Below, piece by piece: positions 33,141 through 39,831 of a DNA stretch of 39,831 nt. The translations under genes and the position numbers were made by a program. Origin of the DNA: Peptococcaceae bacterium (GTDB lineage: Bacteria > Bacillota > Peptococcia > DRI-13 > PHAD01). The stretch's first letter is position 1. Each line of letters begins with the position of its first letter. The notes beneath the pieces are model-generated. The model searched no databases. It worked only from the letters and a program-made list of their open reading frames with translations, and was not told the DNA's origin. The DNA lies in assembly GCA_024655825.1 (NCBI GenBank), contig JANLFJ010000033.1:1-39831 (forward strand). Direction: 5' to 3'.

Positions 33141-34247
33141 ATGCGTGGAAGAAGCGCCTGTTTATTATTGGCAGCCCTGCTGCTGGCATCCTTTGTCCTC
33201 GGCGGCTGCGGCTCCCAAACCGCCCAAAAAGCCGCTGGCGGGTCAAAAACAACAGTAACGGACATGCTTGGAAGGCAGGTTTCGCTGGCCGTCCCGGCGG
33301 AACGCGTGGTGGCCATCGGCCCTGGAGCGCTCAGGCTGTATTGCTATGTCAACGGTGTGAACAAGGTGGTGGGGGTGGAGCAGATTGAAAAGGATAATCC
33401 CACCGGGAGGCCGTACCTTCTCGCCAACCCTTCACTGACGAACCTCCCAGTTATTGGACCGGGCGGCCCCAACAACGCTCCCGATCCGGAGAAGATACTT
33501 GCCGTCAAGCCTGACGTAATATTTACCGCCTACAACTCGGATAAGGCCGCTGTTGAGGAACTGCAGGCCAAAACCGGCGTGCCCGTGGTAGCCCTGAGCT
33601 ACGGGAAAGTATCTACCTTTGATCTCGCCGTTTACAGTTCGCTGAAGCTTATCGGCAAAATTGTAGGCCAGGAAAAGAAGGCCCAGGATTTGGTTGATTT
33701 TATGGAGAAATGCAAGCAGGACCTGGCTAAACGCACCAAAAATATTCCCGATAACAAGAAGCCGAGCGTGTATGTAGGCGCTTTAGGGGCTCGGGGGACA
33801 CACGGCATCGAGAGCACACAAGGCAAGTATTCTTTGTTTGAGGCGATAAACGCCAGGAATGTAGTGGATGAAACCGGCAAAACCGGTTCTTTGATGATTG
33901 AAAAGGAAAAACTGCTCCAGTGGAACCCCGATATAATTTTTATCGATCTGGCCGGTTACCCGATGGTCCAGCAGGACTATCAGAAAAACCCGCAGTTTTA
34001 CAAAGCATTGTCGGCAGTGAAGAAGGGCGAACTATATTCCCAGCTGCCGTACAATTACTACACCACGAATATTGGTACCGCTGTAGCCGATGCCTATTAC
34101 CTGGGGAAAGTGATTTATCCCGAGCAATTTAAAGATGTTGAGCCGGAGAAAAAGGCCGATGAGATTTATCAAGCCCTGCTCGGCAAACAGCTTTACGCGC
34201 AAATGGCCAAGGACTTTGGGGGGTTTAAAAAGTTGACCCTGCCTTAA
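33141..34247 (+). CDS. Metal-chelate-type ABC transporter substrate-binding lipoprotein
   Basis: This 368-residue lipoprotein has the signal CLLLAALLLASFVLGGCGS, with LGGC as lipobox. The mature part is a periplasmic-binding-protein fold of the FepB/BtuF class (PF01497): VTDMLGRQVSLAVPAERVVA, DPEKILAVKPDVIFT, and a long central helix. It contains the IGPGALRLYCYVNGVNKVVGVE block that I associate with the subgroup found near FmdE genes rather than with classical ferric-siderophore binders. A GAGGAGG site precedes the ATG. The ligand is not known; molybdate/tungstate or an iron chelate are candidates. Confidence 0.9.
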   Translation: MRGRSACLLLAALLLASFVLGGCGSQTAQKAAGGSKTTVTDMLGRQVSLAVPAERVVAIGPGALRLYCYVNGVNKVVGVEQIEKDNPTGRPYLLANPSLTNLPVIGPGGPNNAPDPEKILAVKPDVIFTAYNSDKAAVEELQAKTGVPVVALSYGKVSTFDLAVYSSLKLIGKIVGQEKKAQDLVDFMEKCKQDLAKRTKNIPDNKKPSVYVGALGARGTHGIESTQGKYSLFEAINARNVVDETGKTGSLMIEKEKLLQWNPDIIFIDLAGYPMVQQDYQKNPQFYKALSAVKKGELYSQLPYNYYTTNIGTAVADAYYLGKVIYPEQFKDVEPEKKADEIYQALLGKQLYAQMAKDFGGFKKLTLP

Positions 34248-34322
34248 AGAGAGGTAACACACTGCGCAACCAGCTACCGCTTGTTTTCTATGCTACGAAT
34301 AAAAAGTAAAAAATAATGATGC

Positions 34323-34351
34323 TTGAATTTTAATTGCATATGGTTTATATT
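34323..34351 (+). promoter_or_regulatory. Promoter of the riboflavin operon
   Basis: TTGAAT (34323-34328) and TATATT (34346-34351) are separated by 17 bases. Transcription would begin around 34358, a few bases ahead of the FMN riboswitch. Confidence 0.65.
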
Positions 34352-34373
34352 TTATAAGAAACAAGTTCATATT

Positions 34374-34501
34374 TCCTTCGGGAACAGGTGGAATTCCATA
34401 CCGGCGGTAATCCGCACCGAAAAGTGCGGCAGCCCGCGAGCCTTAAGGCAGACTCTGGTGAGATCCCGGGGCCGACAGTTAAAGTCTGGATGGGAGAAGG
34501 A
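34374..34501 (+). promoter_or_regulatory. FMN riboswitch (RFN element)
   Basis: All conserved blocks of the RFN element are in order: the closing stem TCCTTC (34374-34379) with GAAGGA (34496-34501), then GGAATTCCATACCGGCGGTA, AGCCCGCGAGC, GGTGAGATCCCGGGGCCGAC, and AGTTAAAGTCTGGATGGGAG. It senses flavin mononucleotide and controls transcription of the riboflavin genes that follow, by way of the terminator at 34548. Confidence 0.97.
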
Positions 34502-34547
34502 TTGAAATGGCCGCATAAAAGGTGCTTTTTCTCGCGTGCCGGATTGT

Positions 34548-34582
34548 TCCCGGGGGAAGTTCTGTTCCCGGGATTTGTTTTT
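34548..34582 (+). terminator. Riboswitch-controlled intrinsic terminator
   Basis: TCCCGGG (34548-34554) pairs with CCCGGGA (34567-34573) across a 12-base loop and is followed by TTTGTTTTT. It sits between the FMN riboswitch and ribD, in the position of the expression-platform terminator. Confidence 0.8.
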
Positions 34583-34603
34583 GCTGCTGCGCGGAGGTTC
34601 ATT

Positions 34604-35725
34604 ATGAATATTGACTACATGAAAATGGCGCTGGAACTGGCTAAAAAGGCGTGCGGGCGCACCAGCCCCAACCCGCTGGTAGGGGCGGTGGTGGTGAAGG
34701 GGGATGCCGTGGTGGGAAAAGGATACCACCAGAAGGCAGGCACACCCCATGCCGAGGTACATGCCTTAAACGAGGCGGGCGCTGAAGCCGCCGGGGCCGA
34801 CCTCTATGTGAACCTGGAACCGTGTAACCATTATGGACGAACCCCGCCCTGCACGGAAGCGATCATCAGGGCGGGCATCAAACGTGTTTTTGTCGCCATG
34901 CGCGACCCCAATCCCCTGGTCGGCGGAAAGGGAATCGCCAGGTTGCGTGAACATGGGATTGAAGTTACCGAAGGTTTGCTGGAGGAAGAAGCGCGTAAAA
35001 CCAATGAGGTGTATTTGAAGTATATCCAGACCGGAATCCCCTTTGTGGCTTTGAAAACGGCGATTTCCCTGGACGGTAAAATTGCGACGGAAACAGGCGA
35101 ATCCCGCTGGATCACTGGAGAGGAAGCCAGGCGGCACGGGCACACGCTGCGCGACGCCTATGACGCCATACTGGTCGGCATAGGCACCATCACGGCCGAC
35201 GACCCGAGTTTAACCTGCCGCTTGCCCGGGCGGGAAGGGCGAGACCCTGCCCGGGTCATCGTGGACAGCAGGCTTTCCATCGATGAGAAAGCGCGGGTCC
35301 TGAACTTGCAGTCACCGGCTCCGACCATCATCGCCACAACTTCGCAGTCTCCGGCGGGCAAAAGAAGCCTGCTTGAACAGAAAGCGAGCGTTCTGGTGAT
35401 TAATGAGGGACCGCGGGTCGAACTGCCTTTACTGCTGAAAACCCTGGGAGAGATGGGGATAACCAGCGTTCTGGTAGAGGGCGGGGGACGCATTAACGGC
35501 AGTTTCTTGCGGGAAAACCTGGTGGATAAGTATTACTTTTACCTCGCTCCCAGGATAATCGGCGGGACAAAGGCCCCGGTTCCTTTTGCCGGAGAAGGGT
35601 TTCCCTCCCTGGCCGGTGCGGTCCGGCTTGAGGGTCTGTCCGTAGAACGCCTGGGAACAGATTATTTGATAACCGGTTATCCTCAAACGAAGGGAGTGAT
35701 TAATCCTGTTTACGGGAATCATTGA
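34604..35725 (+). CDS. ribD: Bifunctional pyrimidine deaminase / reductase RibD
   Basis: The ATG at 34604 follows GGAGG (34593-34597) and the product has 373 residues. The N-terminal deaminase domain binds zinc through H49, C74 and C83 with catalytic E51 (HAEVHAL and PCNHYGRTPPC). The C-terminal reductase domain begins around residue 146 (FVALKTAISLDGKIATETGE) and includes the VEGGGRINGSF motif. The enzyme carries out the second and third steps of riboflavin synthesis, from the GTP cyclohydrolase product to the aminopyrimidine. Its last 20 bases overlap the start of ribE. Confidence 0.96.
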   Translation: MNIDYMKMALELAKKACGRTSPNPLVGAVVVKGDAVVGKGYHQKAGTPHAEVHALNEAGAEAAGADLYVNLEPCNHYGRTPPCTEAIIRAGIKRVFVAMRDPNPLVGGKGIARLREHGIEVTEGLLEEEARKTNEVYLKYIQTGIPFVALKTAISLDGKIATETGESRWITGEEARRHGHTLRDAYDAILVGIGTITADDPSLTCRLPGREGRDPARVIVDSRLSIDEKARVLNLQSPAPTIIATTSQSPAGKRSLLEQKASVLVINEGPRVELPLLLKTLGEMGITSVLVEGGGRINGSFLRENLVDKYYFYLAPRIIGGTKAPVPFAGEGFPSLAGAVRLEGLSVERLGTDYLITGYPQTKGVINPVYGNH

Positions 35726-36377
35726 AGAGCTGGGCGTGCTCCAGTCCATCGTCAAGGGAGCCAGTTCGGCCAGGCTCCGTGTCTCGGCGCCGTTAATCGT
35801 GACCGATGTTAAACCCGGAGACAGCATAGCCGTTAATGGGGTCTGTCTCACGGTAACGGCATTCGACTCCTTGGGTTTTACCGCCGAGGCGATGGCCGAA
35901 ACCTTGAGCAAAACCAACCTGGGCGACCTAAGACCCGGTGAGAAAGTAAACCTGGAAAGGGCGCTGCGTTTAAGCGACCGCCTGGGCGGGCACCTGGTCA
36001 GCGGTCATGTGGATGGAGTGGGGACCATCATACGGCAAACCAGTCATGATATTGCCTTAATAACGGAAATCAGCTATCCCCCGCTCCTGGAGAAGTACCT
36101 GGTTCCCAGGGGTTCCGTGGCGGTCGACGGGATCAGTTTAACCATTACCGGGGTGAACTCCGGAAGCTTTACCGTGTCCCTGATCCCGCACACGCGTGGT
36201 ATGACGACTCTGGGGTTTAAAAAGGCGGGGGACAAGGTGAACATCGAGGCTGATTTGATCGCCAGGTATCTTGGAAAACTTTCCGGGGGAGCAAATAAAG
36301 GACAGGATGATGCTCTGAAGAACAGCGAAGCAGGAGGTCTGAGCCTCTCCTTCCTGGCTGAACACGGGTTCGTATAA
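35706..36377 (+). CDS. ribE: Riboflavin synthase alpha subunit RibE, apparent CTG start
   Basis: Family members start almost invariably with MFTGIIEE. Here this sequence is encoded from CTG 35706 (CTG TTT ACG GGA ATC). No ATG, GTG or TTG lies between that codon and the in-frame TGA at 35697-35699. An AGGGAG site ends 9 bases upstream. The first standard start, GTG 35736, would delete ten conserved residues. From CTG the protein has 223 residues, with two lumazine-binding repeats (around 1-95 and 96-195; GVCLTVTA and GISLTITG). It dismutates two lumazine molecules to riboflavin. The gene overlaps ribD by 20 bases. Confidence 0.93.
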   Translation: MFTGIIEELGVLQSIVKGASSARLRVSAPLIVTDVKPGDSIAVNGVCLTVTAFDSLGFTAEAMAETLSKTNLGDLRPGEKVNLERALRLSDRLGGHLVSGHVDGVGTIIRQTSHDIALITEISYPPLLEKYLVPRGSVAVDGISLTITGVNSGSFTVSLIPHTRGMTTLGFKKAGDKVNIEADLIARYLGKLSGGANKGQDDALKNSEAGGLSLSFLAEHGFV

Positions 36378-36405
36378 TAAAGAAGCAAAAAGTCGAGGTG
36401 AAAAC

Positions 36406-37632
36406 ATGGACGGGGAGTTTGTTTTTAACACGATTGAAGAGGCCCTTGAGGATATAAAGAAGGGTAAAATAATCATTGTCGTTGACGACGAGGACAGGGA
36501 AAACGAAGGGGACCTGGTCATGGCGGCCCAGTGGGTCACTCCGGAGGCCATAAATTTCATGGCCACCCACGGGCGTGGTTTAATCTGCCTGCCTGTTACC
36601 GGCGAGAGACTGGACCAGCTGGAGATCGGGCCGATGGTCGCCAGCAACAGCGACAACCTGGGGACGGCTTTTACCGTTTCTATTGACGACGCGACGACCA
36701 CCACGGGCATTTCCGCCTTTGAGAGGGCCCAGACCATCAAGCGGGTGCTTGACCCCTCGTGCAGGCCGCAAGACCTGCGCAGGCCCGGGCATGTCTTTCC
36801 CCTGCGCTGCAGGGAAGGGGGCGTGCTGAAGAGGGCCGGGCACACTGAGGCTTCCGTCGACCTGGCCAAACTGGCCGGCCTTTACCCGGCGGGTGTTATC
36901 TGCGAGATTATGAATGAAGACGGAACCATGGCCCGCGTGCCGCAGTTGATAAATTTCGCCCGCCTTCACAATTTGAAGGTCATTACCATTGCCGACCTGA
37001 TCCGTTACCGGAGACAGAAGGAAAAGCTGATCGAAAAAATAACCGCGGTGAACATGCCGACGAGGCACGGCAGCTTTACAGCCCATGCCTATAAGGACAT
37101 CCTGGAAGGGGAGGTGCACCTGGCCCTGGTTAAAGGCGAGGTTGCGGGCGAAGAACCTGTCCTGGCGCGGGTCCACTCCGAATGCCTGACCGGAGATACC
37201 CTGGGGTCCCTGCGCTGCGACTGCGGCGACCAGCTGAGGCAGGCCCTGCTGACCATCGAAAAGGCCGGGCGCGGCGTGTTCTTATACATGCGCCAGGAAG
37301 GGCGCGGCATAGGGTTGCTCAATAAACTCAAAGCGTACCGCCTGCAGGATGAGGGAATGGATACCGTTCAGGCCAATGAGCACCTGGGATTCCCCGCCGA
37401 TCTCAGGGACTACGGCATAGGAGCCCAAATCCTGGCCGATCTGGGCATTAAAAAAATCAGGCTGCTGACCAACAACCCCCGCAAAATAGCCGGCCTGGAG
37501 GGTTACGGATTGAAGGTTGTGGAACGCGTGCCCCTGGAGGTGGCGCCCAACCCCTGCAATCTCAAGTACCTTTCCACCAAAAGGGAACGCCTGGGGCACC
37601 TGTTGAACATTAAACAGAACAAAAACATGTAA
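36406..37632 (+). CDS. ribBA: DHBP synthase / GTP cyclohydrolase II fusion RibBA
   Basis: This is a 408-residue bifunctional enzyme. Residues 1-200 form 3,4-dihydroxy-2-butanone-4-phosphate synthase ([45 protein letters not shown]). Residues ~205-400 form GTP cyclohydrolase II, with the zinc ligands C260, C271 and C273 in [19 protein letters not shown] and the RQEGRGIGL motif. It supplies both precursors of the pathway, from ribulose 5-phosphate and from GTP. All key residues are present. Confidence 0.97.
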   Translation: MDGEFVFNTIEEALEDIKKGKIIIVVDDEDRENEGDLVMAAQWVTPEAINFMATHGRGLICLPVTGERLDQLEIGPMVASNSDNLGTAFTVSIDDATTTTGISAFERAQTIKRVLDPSCRPQDLRRPGHVFPLRCREGGVLKRAGHTEASVDLAKLAGLYPAGVICEIMNEDGTMARVPQLINFARLHNLKVITIADLIRYRRQKEKLIEKITAVNMPTRHGSFTAHAYKDILEGEVHLALVKGEVAGEEPVLARVHSECLTGDTLGSLRCDCGDQLRQALLTIEKAGRGVFLYMRQEGRGIGLLNKLKAYRLQDEGMDTVQANEHLGFPADLRDYGIGAQILADLGIKKIRLLTNNPRKIAGLEGYGLKVVERVPLEVAPNPCNLKYLSTKRERLGHLLNIKQNKNM

Positions 37633-37673
37633 ACTTCGGTTTAAACCATTATTGTTAGGAGGTTATCGGCAAG

Positions 37674-38147
37674 ATGAAAATGTATGAAGGAAAACTCATC
37701 GGCGAAAATCTGAAAATAGGCATAGTGGCGAGCCGCTTCAACGAATTTATCACCAGCAAACTCCTGGACGGCGCCCTGGACGCCCTGGTCCGGCACGGGG
37801 TTAGCGAAGCCGATATAGAAGTGGCCTGGGTTCCCGGCGCTTTTGAAATACCTTTGGCCGCAAAACACATGGCGGCCAGGGGGTATGACGCGGTTATATG
37901 TTTGGGGACCGTGATCCGCGGGGCTACGCCGCACTACGAGTATATAGCCGCTGAAACGACCAAAGGGATAGCCCAGGTCGGTCTGTCCAGCGGCATTCCC
38001 GTAATTTTTGGCGTGCTGACCACCGAGAACATCGAGCAGGCGATTGAAAGAGCGGGCAGCAAGGCGGGCAACAAGGGCTTTGAAGCCGCGGTTTCCGCCA
38101 TAGAAATGGCCGACCTGTTGAAAAAGATCAGGCCTGCCAGACCTTAA
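37674..38147 (+). CDS. ribH: 6,7-dimethyl-8-ribityllumazine synthase RibH
   Basis: This 157-residue protein has the family blocks [51 protein letters not shown] with the catalytic H87, and [20 protein letters not shown]. It condenses the RibD and RibBA products to lumazine and normally forms 60-subunit or pentameric shells. An AGGAGG-like site (TTAGGAGG) precedes the ATG. It is the last riboflavin gene. Confidence 0.97.
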   Translation: MKMYEGKLIGENLKIGIVASRFNEFITSKLLDGALDALVRHGVSEADIEVAWVPGAFEIPLAAKHMAARGYDAVICLGTVIRGATPHYEYIAAETTKGIAQVGLSSGIPVIFGVLTTENIEQAIERAGSKAGNKGFEAAVSAIEMADLLKKIRPARP

Positions 38148-38180
38148 AAGCATGAAGAAAAAGGGGGACCGGCAGGGAAA

Positions 38181-39038
38181 ATGAGTTATCCCGCAGAAGT
38201 CCAGGTGGTCGAGGTGGGGCCGAGGGACGGTTTTCAGAACGTCGAAGCCTGGATCCCAACCGAGAAAAAATTGAAGGTTATTGCGGCGCTGCTGGAAGCG
38301 AACCTAAAAAGGATCGAAGTGACCTCTTTCGTTAACCCCCGGTCGGTACCGCAGATGCGCGATGCGGCGCTGGTGGCGAAAGGAATACGGGAGTTCGGGG
38401 CGGCGGAGTTTATTGCTCTCGTGCCTAACCTGGCGGGGGCCAGGGCGGCGTTCGAGGCGGGCATCAAGGAGGTAACCTTTGTCATTTCGGCCAGCGAGCG
38501 CCACAACATGCAGAACGTCCGGAGGACGATCGCCGGTTCGTTCGAGGAATTGCAAGCGCTAAAAAACGAACTGCCGGAACTGCGGATAAAATTAGGCATA
38601 GCCACCGCCTTCGGCTGTCCATTCCAGGGAGATGTTCCCGTCGGACAGGTCATCGAGATGATGGAGAGGGGCCTTTCCCTGCCGGTTGACGAGATATGCC
38701 TGTGCGATACGACCGGGATGGCCAACCCGCGGCAGGTGGAGGACGTTTTGAGCAAGATCAACAGCCACTTCGGCGGCCTGAAATACGGCCTGCACCTGCA
38801 CGACACCGGCGGGATGGGTTTAGCCAACGTGGTGGCGGCCTTGCAGCAGGGGGTCACCGTTTTTGACTCGTCGGTAGGCGGCCTGGGCGGCTGCCCTTTT
38901 TCACCCGGCGCGTCGGGCAACATTGCCACGGAAGACCTGGTGAATATGCTGCACCGGATGGGCATCAGGACGAACGTCGATTTGCCCCGGCTCTTCGAGG
39001 CGGCGAGAATGGTAAGGACGCAGACAGGGGCCGTGTAA
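38181..39038 (+). CDS. Hydroxymethylglutaryl-CoA lyase family enzyme
   Basis: This 285-residue TIM-barrel protein is of the DRE-TIM/HMGL class: VEVGPRDGFQNV at residues 10-21 (Arg and Asp at the metal site), EVTSFVNPRSVPQM, metal-binding HLHDTGGMGLAN, and GGLGGCPFSPGASGN with the loop Cys near residue 238. It probably cleaves HMG-CoA to acetoacetate and acetyl-CoA in leucine or acyl-CoA breakdown; related lyases with other acyl-CoA substrates cannot be excluded. It follows ribH by 33 bases without a terminator and may be read through from the riboflavin operon. Confidence 0.88.
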   Translation: MSYPAEVQVVEVGPRDGFQNVEAWIPTEKKLKVIAALLEANLKRIEVTSFVNPRSVPQMRDAALVAKGIREFGAAEFIALVPNLAGARAAFEAGIKEVTFVISASERHNMQNVRRTIAGSFEELQALKNELPELRIKLGIATAFGCPFQGDVPVGQVIEMMERGLSLPVDEICLCDTTGMANPRQVEDVLSKINSHFGGLKYGLHLHDTGGMGLANVVAALQQGVTVFDSSVGGLGGCPFSPGASGNIATEDLVNMLHRMGIRTNVDLPRLFEAARMVRTQTGAV

Positions 39039-39110
39039 ACAAAAATAGAGGTTTTTTGAAAAAATTGAAGAAATAAGTAAATACAGGTGTCAATTTCAGG
39101 GGGGCGAAAA

Positions 39111-39764
39111 ATGCGGTTCGTGAACAAATGGGCTTACGGCTGTGCCGTCCAACTGGCCGGTATCATGAACGAAAGCCACCAGCAAAGGGCGGTGTATTAT
39201 TACGGTTTTCAAATAATAATCGGCGCCCTGGTCAAAGGTGCTGTGCTGGCGGCCGTATCGCTGCTGCTGGGCATACTCCTGCCGTCGGTGTTGATCGCCT
39301 TTACCTTCGGGACCCTGAGGCTGCTTGCCGGCGGCTATCACATGGACACATACGGGAAATGCCTGCTCGTGTCCCTCGCGTTGTTTACGGCAGCCGGGCT
39401 TACGGCGCAGCACACGGGTTATTACTGGAGCGCGGCCCAACTCGGCGTGCTGGCAGCTGTCACCTTCGCCTTTGGTCTTTATGCGGTTCTCAGGTACGCT
39501 CCCAGCGATACGCCCAACAAAAGGATTACGGAAGAGGCGAAGAGGAAAAAGTTAAAGATGCTGTCGGCGGCCTGGCTGGGCATATGGCTTTTGACGGTGA
39601 CGCTGCTGGTCTTTCTTGGCGCCGGGATGGCGGTGCTGGCCCTGTGCTTTGCGGTGCTGCTGGAGACGTTCACGGTGACGCCCGCCGGCCATGTGTTCTT
39701 TGAATCGATTAAGAACGGTTTAGGCAAAAGGAAGGCGGCTTACGAAAAAAAGACGGAAACTTAA
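39111..39764 (+). CDS. agrB: AgrB-like peptide-processing membrane protease
   Basis: The ATG at 39111 follows AGGGGGG (39098-39104) and the product has 217 residues. The catalytic pair lies in RLLAGGYHMDTYGKC at H77 and C84, the same numbers as in Staphylococcus AgrB. Four to six membrane helices follow. AgrB cleaves the AgrD precursor and forms a cyclic thiolactone or lactone signal peptide. Neither an AgrD gene nor an AgrC/AgrA pair is inside the window; the AgrD gene is expected just downstream of the right edge. Confidence 0.92.
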   Translation: MRFVNKWAYGCAVQLAGIMNESHQQRAVYYYGFQIIIGALVKGAVLAAVSLLLGILLPSVLIAFTFGTLRLLAGGYHMDTYGKCLLVSLALFTAAGLTAQHTGYYWSAAQLGVLAAVTFAFGLYAVLRYAPSDTPNKRITEEAKRKKLKMLSAAWLGIWLLTVTLLVFLGAGMAVLALCFAVLLETFTVTPAGHVFFESIKNGLGKRKAAYEKKTET

Positions 39765-39831
39765 TAAATTAATGATAAAGAGCTAATTGCTATGTTCAGG
39801 GGGCCAAACAGCACAAGCGTTGAAAGGAACG
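39765..39831. other. Right-edge sequence with a possible ribosome binding site for an AgrD gene
   Basis: These 67 bases have no complete ORF. GAAAGGAA near 39819-39828 looks like a ribosome binding site, so a short peptide gene may begin a few bases beyond the window. This is positional inference from the AgrB-AgrD pairing. Confidence 0.3.

Noticed and set aside
38234-39127. 297-residue open frame on the minus strand
   Set aside because: It mirrors the HMG-CoA-lyase gene, is Ser/Pro/Thr-rich without domains, and conflicts with clear coding on the + strand.
1-39831. CRISPR arrays, tRNA or rRNA genes, insertion sequences
   Set aside because: No regularly spaced repeats, no cloverleaf-like or rRNA-like stretches, and no transposase or integrase motifs were seen on either strand.

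Overview
The window looks like chromosomal DNA of an anaerobic Gram-positive (Firmicutes) of the Peptococcaceae / Desulfotomaculum-Pelotomaculum type. The grounds are strong AGGAGG-like ribosome binding sites, TTGACA/TATAAT promoters, an FMN riboswitch ahead of a ribD-ribE-ribBA-ribH operon in Bacillus order, an AgrB-type peptide-processing protease, lipoprotein signal peptides, and an FmdE-family protein next to a metal-chelate ABC importer. The genus is an inference. All convincing genes are on the + strand.

Layout. (1) 1-9215 is a patchwork of envelope and accessory genes. It holds the end of an ECF sigma factor translationally coupled to a membrane anti-sigma factor, a DUF817 gene remnant, two diverged copies of a DUF4846 lipoprotein (the second with an internal 44-residue deletion), a large unknown lipoprotein, an AT-rich DUF6557-like gene, and a secreted propeller/stalk-domain protein with a probable C-terminal frameshift. 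(2) 9287-24628 is one long anti-phage operon. Its backbone is an SNF2 helicase carrying an N-terminal XRE DNA-binding domain, a DUF1156 adenine methylase and a DUF499 ATPase, i.e. the helicase-methylase-ATPase (Hma) type. Between helicase and methylase sits a nuclease + Ski2-like helicase pair resembling Hachiman HamA/HamB. Between methylase and DUF499 ATPase sit a short RecF/AAA-type ATPase without Walker B and an overlapping 56-residue ORF. (3) 24675-28965 is a four-gene, stop-start-overlapping chaperone operon: a GrpE-like protein, a short DnaK, a TPR protein, and a J-domain/TPR/SEC-C protein whose J domain has PPD where HPD is expected. (4) 29169-30391 holds an orphan MNT-type nucleotidyltransferase and a DUF2461 protein. 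(5) 30487-34247 is a structured leader followed by fmdE-like, permease (frameshifted), ATPase and binding lipoprotein genes. (6) 34323-38147 is the riboflavin operon under an FMN riboswitch and terminator; ribE appears to start at CTG. (7) 38181-39831 holds an HMG-CoA-lyase-like enzyme and AgrB; an AgrD peptide gene probably lies just past the right edge.

Most notable: the 12-bp near-palindrome TAACACATGTTA lies directly upstream of the TTGACA box of the defence operon (9289-9300), and its exact reverse complement lies upstream of the chaperone operon (24692-24703). No other copy was noticed by eye. Since the first defence gene carries an XRE domain, the simplest reading is one regulon: the helicase-fused XRE domain controls both its own operon and the neighbouring Hsp70-like operon. 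The chaperone operon may therefore be a functional part of the defence locus rather than housekeeping.
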